Source: Nocardioides hwasunensis (GTDB lineage Bacteria; Actinomycetota; Actinomycetes; Propionibacteriales; Nocardioidaceae). Taken from it: a DNA stretch of 64,000 nt. The position numbers were made by a program, and so were the translations under genes. The stretch is from assembly GCF_014779665.1 (NCBI RefSeq), contig NZ_JACXYY010000001.1:682001-746000 (forward strand), written 5' to 3'. The notes under the pieces were generated by a model. It did not search any database. It was given only the letters and a program-made list of their open reading frames with translations, and was not told the origin of the DNA. Of this stretch, positions 44,982-53,808 are shown piece after piece (within the stretch, counting starts at the first letter, position 1; each line of letters opens with the position of its first letter).

Positions 44982-46133
44982 GTGTCGAGTGCTGTCGGGT
45001 CCGTGGTGCGCGGTGTCGCGTCGTACGTCCGGCAGCGCGTCGACGGCTGGCGGACGGGCTCGCGCGGGAGCCAGGGGTTCCTGCTGCTCGTCCTCGTCGC
45101 CATGGTCGGCCTGACCGCCATGCTCGGGTCGTGGGTCGAGGTCGTGGTGCCGATCTCGATGTGGTTCCTGTTCCTCATGGTCGGCACGATGCTGCTGCGC
45201 TTCGGGCCCCTGATCGTGCTGGTGGTCGTGCTCGGCGCCGTCGCCTGGATCACCACGCTCGACACCCACTTCGCCACCGCCAGCAGGAGCTCGGCTCTGG
45301 TGATCTTCGGCTTCGCCGTCCTGCTCGCCGTCTACCAGTCCAGCCGCCAGCGCTCGGGGCTGCCGATGGCGCTGAGCGAGGCGGTGCTGACCCAGCTGCG
45401 CGACCGACTGCAGCGCCAGGGCGCCATCCCCCAGCTGCCGACGGGATGGCGCTCGGAGTCCGCGGCACTCACGGCCAACGGTCCCAGCTACGCCGGTGAC
45501 TTCATCGTGGCCGACCTGCGCGACGGCCGCTGGCTGGAGATGGCGCTGGTCGACGTGGCCGGCAAGGGCACGACCGTGGGACCCCAGGCGCTGCAGTTCG
45601 CCGGTGCGCTGGGCGGCCTCATCGGAGCACTGCCCCCGGCCCAGCTGATGGCGGCGGCCAACAACTTCCTGCTGCGCCAGGAGTCCGACGAGGCACTGGC
45701 CACGGCGGTGCACATCAAGATCGACCTGGTCACCGGCGACTACACCATCACCAGCGCGGGCCACCCGCCCGCGCTCCACTGGCACCTGGACCGTCGCGGC
45801 TGGGCGATCGACAACGCGCGCGGGATGGCACTGGGCGTCATCGACGAGGCCGAGTTCACCCCGAGCCGGGGCCGGCTCCGCCCAGGTGAGGCCTTGATGT
45901 TCTACACCGACGGCGTCATCGAGGGAGCCGACAAGGACCTCGACGGGGGCATCGACTGGCTGCGCAACACCGCCCTGGCGGCCGTGGACTCCCGTGGTTT
46001 CCCCGGCATGACCGAACGCGTGCTCAAGAAGGTCCCGCGCGGCGACGACGACCGGGCCCTGCTGCTGATCGAGCGCCAACCCCTGACGTCGCCCGAGCGC
46101 GACTCCGAGCGCCTGCGCAGCCTCGGCGGCTGA
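44982..46133 (+). CDS. membrane PP2C-type (SpoIIE/RsbU-like) phosphatase
   Basis: This 383-residue protein has an N-terminal membrane region of three or four helices (roughly residues 30-110) followed by a SpoIIE phosphatase domain: YAGDFIVADL, LVDVAGKGTTVGP, SAGHPPALHWH, MFYTDGVIEGAD and a final GDDDRALLLI supply the metal-binding aspartates. Such phosphatases dephosphorylate anti-sigma-factor antagonists in partner-switching systems. No anti-sigma or antagonist gene is nearby, so its partners are elsewhere. Confidence 0.9.
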   Translation: MSSAVGSVVRGVASYVRQRVDGWRTGSRGSQGFLLLVLVAMVGLTAMLGSWVEVVVPISMWFLFLMVGTMLLRFGPLIVLVVVLGAVAWITTLDTHFATASRSSALVIFGFAVLLAVYQSSRQRSGLPMALSEAVLTQLRDRLQRQGAIPQLPTGWRSESAALTANGPSYAGDFIVADLRDGRWLEMALVDVAGKGTTVGPQALQFAGALGGLIGALPPAQLMAAANNFLLRQESDEALATAVHIKIDLVTGDYTITSAGHPPALHWHLDRRGWAIDNARGMALGVIDEAEFTPSRGRLRPGEALMFYTDGVIEGADKDLDGGIDWLRNTALAAVDSRGFPGMTERVLKKVPRGDDDRALLLIERQPLTSPERDSERLRSLGG

Positions 46134-46143
46134 CCCGACGTCC

Positions 46144-47112
46144 TCAGCCCTCCCGGGAGTAGAGCTCGCGGATCACGTCCTCGATGTCCGGCTCCTGGAT
46201 GGAGAGGTCCGCGACGTCGTACGTCGACGCCACGGCCGCCACGATCGGCGCGGCGCTGGCGTCGGCCGGGAACGACAGCCACTGGCGCGGCCCCTCGACC
46301 CTGCGCACCGTCACGCCCGGGACGTCGACGGGCGGCGCCTCGTCGACCAGGTCGACGACGAGGGTGCGGGTGGACCCACCCTGCGCGTGCAGCCCGGCGA
46401 GGGACCCGTCGTACACGCTCGTGCCGTGGTCGATCACGATCACCCGGTCGCACAGCGCCTCGATGTCCTGCAGGTCGTGCGTGGTGAGGAGCAGGGTCGT
46501 GCCGCGCTCGGCGTTGAGGGCGCGGAGGAACTCGCGCAGGCGACCCTTGCTGACCACGTCGAGGCCGATGGTGGGCTCGTCGAGGTAGAGCACCTCCGGG
46601 TCGTGCAGGAGCGCGGCGGTGATGTCGCCTCGCATCCGCTGGCCGAGGCTCAGCTGCCGCACGGGTGTGTCGAGCTGCCTGCCGAGGTCGAGCAGCTCGA
46701 CGAACCGCTCGAGGTTCTCACGGTAGCGCGCGCTCGGGATGCGATACATCTTCTGCAGCAGGTCGAAGGAGTCGCGCAGGGGCAGGTCCCACCAGAGCGT
46801 CGAGCGCTGGCCGAACACCACGCCGATCCGGCGGGCGAGCTCGACGCGGTCGCGGCTGGGATCGAGCCCGGCGACCCGCACCTGCCCACCCGTCGGGACC
46901 AGGATGCCGGTGAGCATCTTGATCGTGGTGCTCTTGCCCGCGCCGTTGGGGCCGATGTAGCCGACCATCTCGCCCGCCTCGACCGAGAAGCTGAGGTCGT
47001 GGACGGCACGGACCTGTTCCCGGGCCCGGCGACGGCGTCCCTCGACCCTGCGTCGCACGTCGAAGGTGCGCTCGAGGTCACGGACGTCGATGAGCGAGGG
47101 GTCGGTCGGCAT
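46144..47112 (-). CDS. ABC-2 exporter ATP-binding protein
   Basis: This 322-residue ATPase has Walker A GPNGAGKST, the FGQRSTLWWDLPLRDSF region typical of exporters with ABC2_membrane_6 permeases, signature LSLGQRMRGDI, Walker B VLYLDEPTIGLD and switch TTHDLQDIE. It follows two permease genes on the minus strand with one base between stop and ATG, making a three-gene exporter. The substrate is unknown; similar systems export drugs or viologens. Confidence 0.92.
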   Translation of the reverse strand: MPTDPSLIDVRDLERTFDVRRRVEGRRRRAREQVRAVHDLSFSVEAGEMVGYIGPNGAGKSTTIKMLTGILVPTGGQVRVAGLDPSRDRVELARRIGVVFGQRSTLWWDLPLRDSFDLLQKMYRIPSARYRENLERFVELLDLGRQLDTPVRQLSLGQRMRGDITAALLHDPEVLYLDEPTIGLDVVSKGRLREFLRALNAERGTTLLLTTHDLQDIEALCDRVIVIDHGTSVYDGSLAGLHAQGGSTRTLVVDLVDEAPPVDVPGVTVRRVEGPRQWLSFPADASAAPIVAAVASTYDVADLSIQEPDIEDVIRELYSREG

Positions 47113-47113
47113 G

Positions 47114-47923
47114 TCAGCTCCCGGTGGAGGTGTAGTGACGGACGCCGGAGCGCCACACGAGCAGGGCAGCCGCCATGGTCACGAGGCCGGCGAGCGGCGA
47201 GGCGAGCTGGAAGGCGTCGGGCATGCCTGACGGGTCGTCGCGGCCGAGGAGGAACAGGCAGGGGTACCAGTTCACGAACGCGACCGGGACGACGAAGGTG
47301 AGGCCGACGAGCACCTCGCGCGGGAAGATGTTGAGGGGGTACTGGGTGACCGTCGCGCCGCCGTAGGTGAAGGCATTGGCGAACTCGGTGGCGTCGGTGG
47401 TCCAGAACTGGATGCACGAGAACCCCACGAACAGCCCGAAGAACACCAGGCAGCCGCTGACCAGCATCGACACGGCCACGAGGACGCGCAGCGGGGTCCA
47501 GTCGACGTACGTGCTCGCCCACGCGAACACGACGCCCGCCTGGGTGAGCCTGCCCAGCCGGCGCAGGGTGAACTGGTCGGCGCAGACCTGCACCAGCAGC
47601 GGCACCGGTTTGGTCATCATCTGGTCGAGCCGCCCCGTGCGGATGTAGGTGCCGATCCGCTCCACGCTGCCGATGGCGGTGTCGGCGAACGCGAGGGCGA
47701 GCGAGGCGCTGCCGTAGAGCAGGGCCACCTCGTGGAGCGAGAAGCCCGCGAGCTCGCGGAGGTGGGAGAACATGATCCACAGGCCGACGAAGTCGAGGCC
47801 GGTGATCAGCCCGTTGCCGACCGCGAGGAGGACGAACGACGTCGGGTACTGCCAGGCGGCGCGGATCCAGAGCCACGCGATCTGGCCGTAGGTGCGCACG
47901 TGCGTCGCCGGATGCTCAGCCAC
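47114..47923 (-). CDS. ABC-2 exporter permease, second subunit (ABC2_membrane_6 type)
   Basis: This 269-residue membrane protein has about six helices and the family segments IRTGRLDQMMTKPVPLLVQV, TYGGATVTQYPLNIFPREV and VPVAFVNWYPCLFLLG. The GTG at 47923 overlaps the end of the other permease by 8 bases, consistent with an obligate heterodimer. The start is the least certain part; a GTG a few codons later is also possible. Confidence 0.88.
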   Translation of the reverse strand: MAEHPATHVRTYGQIAWLWIRAAWQYPTSFVLLAVGNGLITGLDFVGLWIMFSHLRELAGFSLHEVALLYGSASLALAFADTAIGSVERIGTYIRTGRLDQMMTKPVPLLVQVCADQFTLRRLGRLTQAGVVFAWASTYVDWTPLRVLVAVSMLVSGCLVFFGLFVGFSCIQFWTTDATEFANAFTYGGATVTQYPLNIFPREVLVGLTFVVPVAFVNWYPCLFLLGRDDPSGMPDAFQLASPLAGLVTMAAALLVWRSGVRHYTSTGS

Positions 47924-48713
47924 CCTGGACCACCACCTTGCGGGTCGCCAGGCGCAGCACGCCCCGGCAGGCGGCGAGCAGCACGACGGCCCACACCAGC
48001 TGGAAGCCGAGTGCTGCCGCCAGGTCCGTGCCGACGTGCTTGCCGAGCCAGATGTCGGCGGGCACCTGGACGTACGACGCCCAGGGCAGCGCACGGGCCA
48101 GCGTGCCCAGCCAGCCGGGGAAGAGCACCAGCGGGAGCATCATGCCGCTGAAGAAGATCGCGAACGCGCCGCTCATCACCTTCACGCCCGACTGGTCGAG
48201 CAGCCAGAACGCGGTCGCTGCCACGAGGAAGCGGATCGCGAAGCTGACCACGACCGCCAGCACCAGGGACACCGCGAACGCGCCCGCTGCGAGCCACGAC
48301 GACGGCCGGGCGATGTCGAAGAGGAGGAAGCCGATCAGCGTCGGACCGAACCCGCGGGTGAGGAGGTGGTAGGCCGCGCGGCCCAGGTCGCTGGCGAGGT
48401 ACCACCCGACGAGCCCGACGGGCCGATAGAGGTCGATGGCCACGTCGCCGGTGCGGATCCGCTCGGCGAGGTCGTCGGTCGAGCCGCCGCCCCACAGCGC
48501 GATCGTCATCAGCAGTGCCTGCCCGAGCCAGACGTAGGTCACCGCGTCCTGGGCGTCGTAGCCTCCCGCGGTGGGGTTGGCGTCCCAGAGGGCGAGGTAG
48601 GCGTAGGAGTAGATGACGCCGAAGACCGAGTTGGTGAAGATCCCGGCGAGGGTGGCAGCGCGGTAGGTGGAGTAGCGACGGAAGGCACGGGTCGCGATCG
48701 CGACGTGCAGCAT
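47916..48713 (-). CDS. ABC-2 exporter permease, first subunit (ABC2_membrane_6 type)
   Basis: This 265-residue membrane protein has about six helices and the features DDLAERIRTGDVAIDLYRPV and IFFSGMMLPLVLFPGWLGTL, homologous to the neighbouring permease. ATG 48713 is preceded by GGGGGTGGAGG. It opens the three-gene exporter operon; a strong hairpin 41 bases further upstream separates the operon from the CAP-protein gene. Confidence 0.88.
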   Translation of the reverse strand: MLHVAIATRAFRRYSTYRAATLAGIFTNSVFGVIYSYAYLALWDANPTAGGYDAQDAVTYVWLGQALLMTIALWGGGSTDDLAERIRTGDVAIDLYRPVGLVGWYLASDLGRAAYHLLTRGFGPTLIGFLLFDIARPSSWLAAGAFAVSLVLAVVVSFAIRFLVAATAFWLLDQSGVKVMSGAFAIFFSGMMLPLVLFPGWLGTLARALPWASYVQVPADIWLGKHVGTDLAAALGFQLVWAVVLLAACRGVLRLATRKVVVQGG

Positions 48714-48753
48714 CCTCCACCCCCCTCGTCCACGGGGCGTCCCAGACGAGATC

Positions 48754-48787
48754 GATCCCCGGCCCACCCACGAGGGGGCCGGGGATC
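48754..48787. terminator. 12-bp hairpin between the CAP gene and the ABC operon
   Basis: GATCCCCGGCCC (48754-48765) pairs with GGGCCGGGGATC (48776-48787). It lies 67 bases past the CAP gene stop on the minus strand and has no U tract. Confidence 0.5.
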
Positions 48788-48853
48788 GTCTCACATCCGG
48801 TGGACCGCGTGCACCTGCCTTTCAGCGAGCGACGGTCTCGGGCGGGGCGTGCG

Positions 48854-49369
48854 TCAGTTCTGCCGCACGAGGTTGACCACGCCGATCACGCGGCCCTGGG
48901 AGTCCTCGGTGATGGCGACCCCGGCCCGCTTGGCGCGCGGGTTGAGCAGGATCTCGCGGTGGGGCGGGGAGTCGAGCCACAGCTCCACCATGTCGGCGGG
49001 AGTCAGCCCGGATCCGCGGACCAGGGTCTCACCGGCCCACGAGTTGTTGCAGCGGCGGATGATCTCGTTCTGGTTGCGGTGCTCGAACCGGCCGGTGCGC
49101 GCGATCCGCGCACCCCACAGCTCGGCGAGCCGGTCGGTGCAGGAGTCGAACGTCCAGATCTTCGACAGGCCCTCTGCCGCGCGGGCTGCGTTGATCTCGA
49201 CCATCAACGCGTCCTCGAGGTCGTCGTTGGTGACCTCCTGGGCGTCCTTGGTCGCCACCGACGCGGGCACGGACCAGGTCCTGGCGTGCGCGGCGCCGGG
49301 CATGCCGCAGAGCGCCACCGCGGCGACGACCAGGGCCGCGAGCAGGGAGGCGGGGCGGGAGCGACGCAC
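48854..49369 (-). CDS. secreted CAP (SCP/PR-1-like) domain protein
   Basis: This 171-residue protein has a signal peptide (residues 1-29, ending GAAHA) and a single CAP domain: LMVEINAARAAEGLSKI, GRFEHRNQNE, WAGETLVRGSG, ELWLDSPPHREILLNPRAKR and a closing VVNLVRQN. The paired cysteines in FDSCTDR and IIRRCNN fit an exported protein. CAP proteins bind or modify lipids and wall components; this one has no wall-anchoring domain. GAGGA lies 6-7 bases before GTG 49369. Confidence 0.88.
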   Translation of the reverse strand: MRRSRPASLLAALVVAAVALCGMPGAAHARTWSVPASVATKDAQEVTNDDLEDALMVEINAARAAEGLSKIWTFDSCTDRLAELWGARIARTGRFEHRNQNEIIRRCNNSWAGETLVRGSGLTPADMVELWLDSPPHREILLNPRAKRAGVAITEDSQGRVIGVVNLVRQN

Positions 49370-49693
49370 GGGAGATCCTCACGGTTTCTTGAGATGATCT
49401 TGAGGGAACAGAGACTGAATGTAGTGACTGTTGACGGGTGATGTCGAGGTCTCGTGAGCGTCGCGACCCCAACGTGCCGCCTGTTTGGTAAAGATTTCCG
49501 TTAGAACGAGCGAAGGCTCGGAGTACGCATCAAAACCGTTCGACGCGGGGCGCGTGGTCGAATCACGAAAAAAGGACCCATGGTCTGGACCTCTCGGTCC
49601 GGACCATGGGTCTGGTGGGTTGCGTGGGACTCGTGTGACGCCAGTGACGAACGGGCGACCCGTTGTCGGGCGCCGCTCGGGAGCGGCGGGCGG
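49370..49693. other. intergenic region between the PEBP and CAP genes
   Basis: This 324-base gap holds the PEBP terminator at its right part and an A/T-richer stretch (about 49480-49530) that is the likely promoter zone of the CAP gene. A long 5' leader may result. I see no convincing gene, tRNA or known riboswitch in it. Confidence 0.5.
49568..49611 (-). terminator. Rho-independent terminator of the PEBP gene
   Basis: ACCCATGGTCTGGACC (49576-49591) pairs with 49596-49611 apart from one mismatch, around a 4-base loop. On the minus strand the stem is followed by CC and six T residues. It is the only textbook terminator in the window. Confidence 0.85.
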
Positions 49694-50215
49694 TCAGTGC
49701 TGGTAGGTGCCGTGCACGATCGCCCGGCCGAGGGTCTTGAAGGCGAGGTTGAACGAGACGACGGCGGGTGAGGCGGAGTCGTCCACCCCGAGGCGGTCGT
49801 CCTGCACGGCGTGCACGACGAAGAAGTAGCGGTGCGGCTGGTCGCCCTCGGGCGGTGCGGCGCCCATGAAGCCGGCCTCACCCCCGTCGTTGCGGACGTG
49901 GAAGGACCCACCGGGGAGCTCGCCCGTGGCCGCGCCCGCCTCGAGGGAGGTGACGTCGGCGGGAATGTCGACCAGGCACCAGTGCCAGAAGCCGCTCGGA
50001 GTCGGGGCGTCGGGGTCGAAGCAGGTGACGACGTAGGACTTCGTGCCCTCCGGTGCGCCGAACCAGCTCAGCTGGGGGGAGGTGTTGCCGAGATCGGCCA
50101 CCTGGTCGTCCTTCAACGGTGCGCCGTCGGTCACGTCGTCACTGGTGACGGTGAAGGACGCGGTGGCGGGGAGGAGGTCGTACGGATCGGGGCTGACGGG
50201 TCGCTCGATGCTCAT
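49694..50215 (-). CDS. PEBP family protein (YbhB/YbcL type)
   Basis: This 173-residue protein has the phosphatidylethanolamine-binding fold: [19 protein letters not shown] carries the DPDxP anion-binding motif, then [11 protein letters not shown] and [11 protein letters not shown]. Bacterial members are of uncertain role; some affect kinases or bind small anions. The start ATG 50215 follows TAGGTT by 6 bases. It is divergent from the siroheme gene. Confidence 0.92.
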   Translation of the reverse strand: MSIERPVSPDPYDLLPATASFTVTSDDVTDGAPLKDDQVADLGNTSPQLSWFGAPEGTKSYVVTCFDPDAPTPSGFWHWCLVDIPADVTSLEAGAATGELPGGSFHVRNDGGEAGFMGAAPPEGDQPHRYFFVVHAVQDDRLGVDDSASPAVVSFNLAFKTLGRAIVHGTYQH

Positions 50216-50221
50216 GCCTCG

Positions 50222-50227
50222 AACCTA
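50222..50227 (-). promoter_or_regulatory. -10 box of the PEBP gene
   Basis: TAGGTT on the minus strand is 6 bases before ATG 50215. Confidence 0.55.
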
Positions 50228-50264
50228 GCCACCGCCTCGTGACGCGGGCCAGAGAGAATGAGGC

Positions 50265-51554
50265 ATGAGCACCACCCATCACCGCCTCGGCACCGACGAC
50301 GGCCGCGCCGACCACCACCCCTATCTCGCCGGCCTGGTGCTGACGGATCGGAAGGTGGTCGTGGTCGGGGGCGGTCACGTCGCGCAGCGGCGCGTGCCGG
50401 CGCTCATCGCCACGGGTGCCCTCGTCACCCTGGTGAGCCCCGAGGTGACCCCGGCGATCGAGGGACTGGCCGGTGAGCTCACCCTCGTGCTCCGCGACTT
50501 CTCCGAGCCCGACCTCGACGGCGCGTGGTACGTCCTGGCCGCGACCGACGACCCCGAGGTCAACGCCCGGGTCGCGGCGGCCGCGGAGGCTCGACACACG
50601 TTCTGCGTCCGCAGCGACGACGCGCTCGGCGGATCGGCGTGGACGCCCGCCGTCGGTCACCACGGCAGCGTCACGGTCGGCGTCCTCGGCGACCGCGAGC
50701 CGCAGAAGTCGGCCGCGCTGCGCGACGACATCGTCACCGCGCTCCGTGACGGCCAGCTGACCGCCTCCGACGCCCTCGACCGCAGCCCCGGCGTGGTGCT
50801 GGTGGGCGGGGGACCGGGGGAGCCCGACTTCGTCACGGTCGCCGCGCGCCACGCGCTGGCCTCGGCCGACGTGGTCGTGGCCGATCGCCTCGCCCCTCGT
50901 GAGCTGCTCGACGGGCTGGGCCCCCACGTCGAGCTGATCGACGTGGCCAAGCTGCCCCGCGGGCGCTCGGCCTCGCAGGACCACATCAACGAGGTCATCG
51001 TCGAGCGCGCGCGTGCCGGCAAGCGGGTCGTGCGCTTCAAGGGCGGCGACAACTTCGTGTTCGGTCGCGGCTACGAGGAGCTGCTGGCGTGCGCGGCCGC
51101 GGACGTTCCGGTCACCGTCGTGCCGGGGCTCACCTCGGCCATCGCGGTCCCGGCGCGCGTCGGGATCCCGGTCACCCACCGGGGCGTCGCGCACGAGTTC
51201 ACCGTGATCTCCGGGCACATCCCGCCCGGCCACCCCGACTCGCTCGTCTCGTGGGAGAGCGTCGCCGGGCTGCGGGGGACGCTCGTGCTGCTGATGGCGG
51301 TGGACAACGCACCCGCGATCGCGGCGACCCTGGTCGAGCACGGCCGCAGGGCCGACACCCCGGTCGCGGTCATCGTCGACGGCACCATGCCGACCGAGCG
51401 CACCGTGCTCAGCACGCTCGGCGGCCTCGCCGCCGACCTCGCTGCCCACCAGGTGGTGCCGCCGGCCATCATCGTCATCGGCGACGTCGTCGCCGTCGCT
51501 CGCCCCGACCACTACGCCGACCCACGCGCGGGGCACGGACCGGCGCGTGGCTGA
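50265..51554 (+). CDS. cobA: uroporphyrinogen-III C-methyltransferase with precorrin-2 dehydrogenase-like domain
   Basis: This 429-residue enzyme makes precorrin-2 for siroheme and cobalamin. Residues ~20-165 are a CysG-N/Met8-like Rossmann domain with VVVVGGGHVAQRRVPAL and TLVSPEV, able to oxidise precorrin-2 with NAD. Residues ~175-415 are the SAM-dependent methyltransferase with VGGGPGEPDFVTVAARHAL, KGGDNFVFGRGYEEL and PGLTSAIAVPARVGIPVTHR. Both active sites look intact. A GAGAAT box 5 bases before the ATG is a weak -10. Its end overlaps the next gene by 8 bases. Confidence 0.92.
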   Translation: MSTTHHRLGTDDGRADHHPYLAGLVLTDRKVVVVGGGHVAQRRVPALIATGALVTLVSPEVTPAIEGLAGELTLVLRDFSEPDLDGAWYVLAATDDPEVNARVAAAAEARHTFCVRSDDALGGSAWTPAVGHHGSVTVGVLGDREPQKSAALRDDIVTALRDGQLTASDALDRSPGVVLVGGGPGEPDFVTVAARHALASADVVVADRLAPRELLDGLGPHVELIDVAKLPRGRSASQDHINEVIVERARAGKRVVRFKGGDNFVFGRGYEELLACAAADVPVTVVPGLTSAIAVPARVGIPVTHRGVAHEFTVISGHIPPGHPDSLVSWESVAGLRGTLVLLMAVDNAPAIAATLVEHGRRADTPVAVIVDGTMPTERTVLSTLGGLAADLAAHQVVPPAIIVIGDVVAVARPDHYADPRAGHGPARG

Positions 51555-52350
51555 CCTGGTCGAGGTCTCCTCGCCCGACGACCCGCGCCTGGCCGACTAC
51601 CGCGACCTGCGCGACGTCGAGCTGCGCAAGACCCTCGAGGCCGAGCACGGGCTGTTCCTCGCCGAGGGGGAGAAGGTCGTGCGGCGTGCCGTCGAGGCGG
51701 GCTTCGAGGCGCGCTCCTTCCTGATGGCCCCGCGATGGCTCGACGGGCTCGGCGACGTGCTCGCCCGCAGCGACGGGCCGTGCTACGTGCTGTCCGAGGC
51801 GCTCATCGAGCAGGTCACCGGCTTCCACGTCCACCGGGGTGCCCTCGCGTCCCTGCGTCGCAACCCGCTCCCGAGCATCGACGACGTCCTCGACGGCGTA
51901 CGGTCCGTGCTCGTGCTCGAGGACCTCGTCGACCACACCAACGTCGGCGCCATCTTCCGGGCCGGCGCCGCGCTCGGGTTCGACGCCGTCCTGCTGGCGC
52001 CGCGATGCGCCGACCCGCTCTACCGTCGCTCGATCAAGGTCGGCATGGGTGCGGTGTTCAGCACGCCCTGGACCCGGCTCCCGGACTGGTACGACGCCCT
52101 GCCGGACCTCTCGCGCCGCGGCTTCACCACCGTCGCGCTGACCCTGGCCGAGGACTCCACGCCGATCGAGCAGTCCGTCGCCGGGGTCGACCGGCTGGCG
52201 CTCGTGCTCGGGTCCGAGGGGCACGGCCTCTCGGCCCGCTGGGAGCAGTCCGCCGACCGGCGGGCGATCATCCCGATGCGGGCAGGCATCGACTCGCTCA
52301 ACGTCGCGGCGGCTACTGCGGTGGCGTGCTACGCGGCTGCTCGCCGCTGA
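51547..52350 (+). CDS. SpoU/TrmH-family RNA 2'-O-methyltransferase
   Basis: This 267-residue protein has an N-terminal RNA-binding region (GLFLAEGEKVVRRAVEAG) and the knotted SPOUT domain with motif 1 LEDLVDHTNVGAIFRAGAA, motif 2 LVLGSEGHGLS and motif 3 PMRAGIDSLNVAAATAV. It would methylate a ribose in rRNA or tRNA; which site is unknown. The GTG start overlaps cobA by 8 bases, and the end overlaps dedA tail to tail by 38 bases. Confidence 0.9.
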   Translation: MADLVEVSSPDDPRLADYRDLRDVELRKTLEAEHGLFLAEGEKVVRRAVEAGFEARSFLMAPRWLDGLGDVLARSDGPCYVLSEALIEQVTGFHVHRGALASLRRNPLPSIDDVLDGVRSVLVLEDLVDHTNVGAIFRAGAALGFDAVLLAPRCADPLYRRSIKVGMGAVFSTPWTRLPDWYDALPDLSRRGFTTVALTLAEDSTPIEQSVAGVDRLALVLGSEGHGLSARWEQSADRRAIIPMRAGIDSLNVAAATAVACYAAARR

Positions 52351-52948
52351 GGCGTTGCCGGAGCCGGCGGGCGGCGATGACGACGATGACGAGGACGACG
52401 AGCGCGTAGACGACGTTGCTGGCGGGGTCGACGTACGCCTCGACGAGGTGCCACTGCTCGCCGAGCTCGTAGCCGGCGAGGATCAGTGCGGCGTTCCAGA
52501 GCAGGCTGCCCGCGGTCGTGTAGAGGCAGAAGGTCCACAGCGGCATCCGGTCGACGCCGGCCGGGATCGACACGAGGCTGCGCACGCCCGGGACCAGCCT
52601 GCCGAGGAAGACCGCGGCGCGCCCGTGGCGGCGGAACCACTCCACGGCCTTGCGGACGTCGTCGGCGTGCATGAGCGGGATGCGGTCGGCCAGGGCGCAG
52701 AGCCGGTCCAGGCCCCACGCGGCGCCCAACCAGTAGAGGACGAGCGCACCCGCGAGCGAACCCGCGGTGGCCCAGGCGATGGCGGCGACGAGGCTGTAGT
52801 GGCCCTGGCTCGCGGTGTAGCCCGACAGGGGCAGCACGAGCTCGCTCGGGATCGGCGGGAACACCGTCTCGAGGGCGGTGGCCAGGCCGACCCCCGGTGA
52901 GCCGATCGTGCGCATGACGAGGACGAGCCAGTCGAGCACGGCTTCCAC
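52313..52948 (-). CDS. DedA-family membrane protein
   Basis: This 211-residue protein has the DedA/VTT fold: PGVGLATALETVFPPIPSEL with the conserved acidic and proline residues, FRRHGRAAVFLGRLVPGVRS with the paired arginines, and several helices before a basic tail. DedA proteins are lipid flippases or scramblases for undecaprenyl phosphate or phospholipids. GTG 52948 is preceded by AGGGAGAG. Confidence 0.92.
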   Translation of the reverse strand: MEAVLDWLVLVMRTIGSPGVGLATALETVFPPIPSELVLPLSGYTASQGHYSLVAAIAWATAGSLAGALVLYWLGAAWGLDRLCALADRIPLMHADDVRKAVEWFRRHGRAAVFLGRLVPGVRSLVSIPAGVDRMPLWTFCLYTTAGSLLWNAALILAGYELGEQWHLVEAYVDPASNVVYALVVLVIVVIAARRLRQRLSGEQPRSTPPQ

Positions 52949-53013
52949 GAGTCGTTCTCTCCCTGGCGTTCGATGGACGGACGTCAGGGGAAGTCATAGC
53001 AACCCGGTCCCAA

Positions 53014-53808
53014 TCACCCGCGCTGGCGCAGCGCCTCGTGCAGCACGACCGAGCCGGCGACCGCGGCGTTGAGGGAGGAGGCGGTGCCCACCATCGGGAT
53101 GCTCACCACGTCGTCGCAGGCCTCGCGCCACCCGGCGGAGAGGCCGTGGGTCTCGTTGCCCACCAGCAGCACCACCCGCCCGGTCAGGTCGACGTCTGCC
53201 AGCGCGCTGCCAGCCTCGTCGGTGCCGATGATCCGGTAGCCGTGGGCATGGGCCCATTCCACGACCGGCCCCGGTCCGGGCACCCGCAGCACGGTGAGCG
53301 CGAACAGCGAGCCGGTGCTCGCGCGCACCGACTGCGGGTCGTAGGGGTCGGCCGCGTGGCCGGTGACGACCAGGGCGGACGCGCCGAAGGCGTCGGCGGA
53401 GCGGGCCAGGGTGCCGATGTTGCCCGGGCTGGTCGGGCGGTCGAAGACGACGACGGGACCGTGCGGTCGCGAGGACTCGGCGAGGCGCTCGACCCCGTCC
53501 TCGGGCATCTCGACGACGGCGACGAGCTCCGCGCCGTCGTCCTTGCCGCTGAGCCGGGCGTGGAGCTCGGGGGAGAGCGTGACGCGCTCGCCGTCGGCGT
53601 CGGCCCACAGCCGGTCGGCCCACGTGGAGGACCCGCCGTCGGCGCGCAGCAGTGCACGCACCGTCCAGCCCTCGTCGACGGCCCGGGTGATCGGGCGGAC
53701 CCCCTGGACGAGGAACTCACGGTTGCGATGGCGCTTGGAGCGGTTGGCGAGCAGCGCCTCCCACTGCTGGAACCGGGCGTTCTCCCGAGTGATGCGGAGC
53801 TCGGTCAC
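53014..53808 (-). CDS. SpoU/TrmH-family RNA methyltransferase, second
   Basis: This 264-residue paralogue of the protein encoded at 51547 has REFLVQGVRPITRAVDEGW, motif 1 FDRPTSPGNIGTLARSADAF, motif 2 LLVGNETHGLSAGW and motif 3 IPMVGTASSLNAAVAGSV. The GTG overlaps the deformylase stop by 4 bases, so it is translationally coupled to def. This pairing suggests housekeeping ribosome maturation. The two methyltransferases are not recent duplicates, since their motifs differ at many positions. Confidence 0.9.
   Translation of the reverse strand: MTELRITRENARFQQWEALLANRSKRHRNREFLVQGVRPITRAVDEGWTVRALLRADGGSSTWADRLWADADGERVTLSPELHARLSGKDDGAELVAVVEMPEDGVERLAESSRPHGPVVVFDRPTSPGNIGTLARSADAFGASALVVTGHAADPYDPQSVRASTGSLFALTVLRVPGPGPVVEWAHAHGYRIIGTDEAGSALADVDLTGRVVLLVGNETHGLSAGWREACDDVVSIPMVGTASSLNAAVAGSVVLHEALRQRG

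Noticed and set aside
49370..49560. Cyclic-di-AMP (ydaO) riboswitch before the CAP gene
   Set aside because: Such riboswitches precede wall hydrolases in actinobacteria, but I could not find the conserved core sequence; an Rfam covariance search would settle it.
49540..49570. tRNA-like GGTCGAATC segment
   Set aside because: It resembles a T-loop, but no matching acceptor, D or anticodon arms can be drawn around it.
49485..49706. Small plus-strand gene in the PEBP-CAP gap
   Set aside because: It runs through the PEBP terminator and into the PEBP coding region, has no ribosome site, and its product shows no structure.
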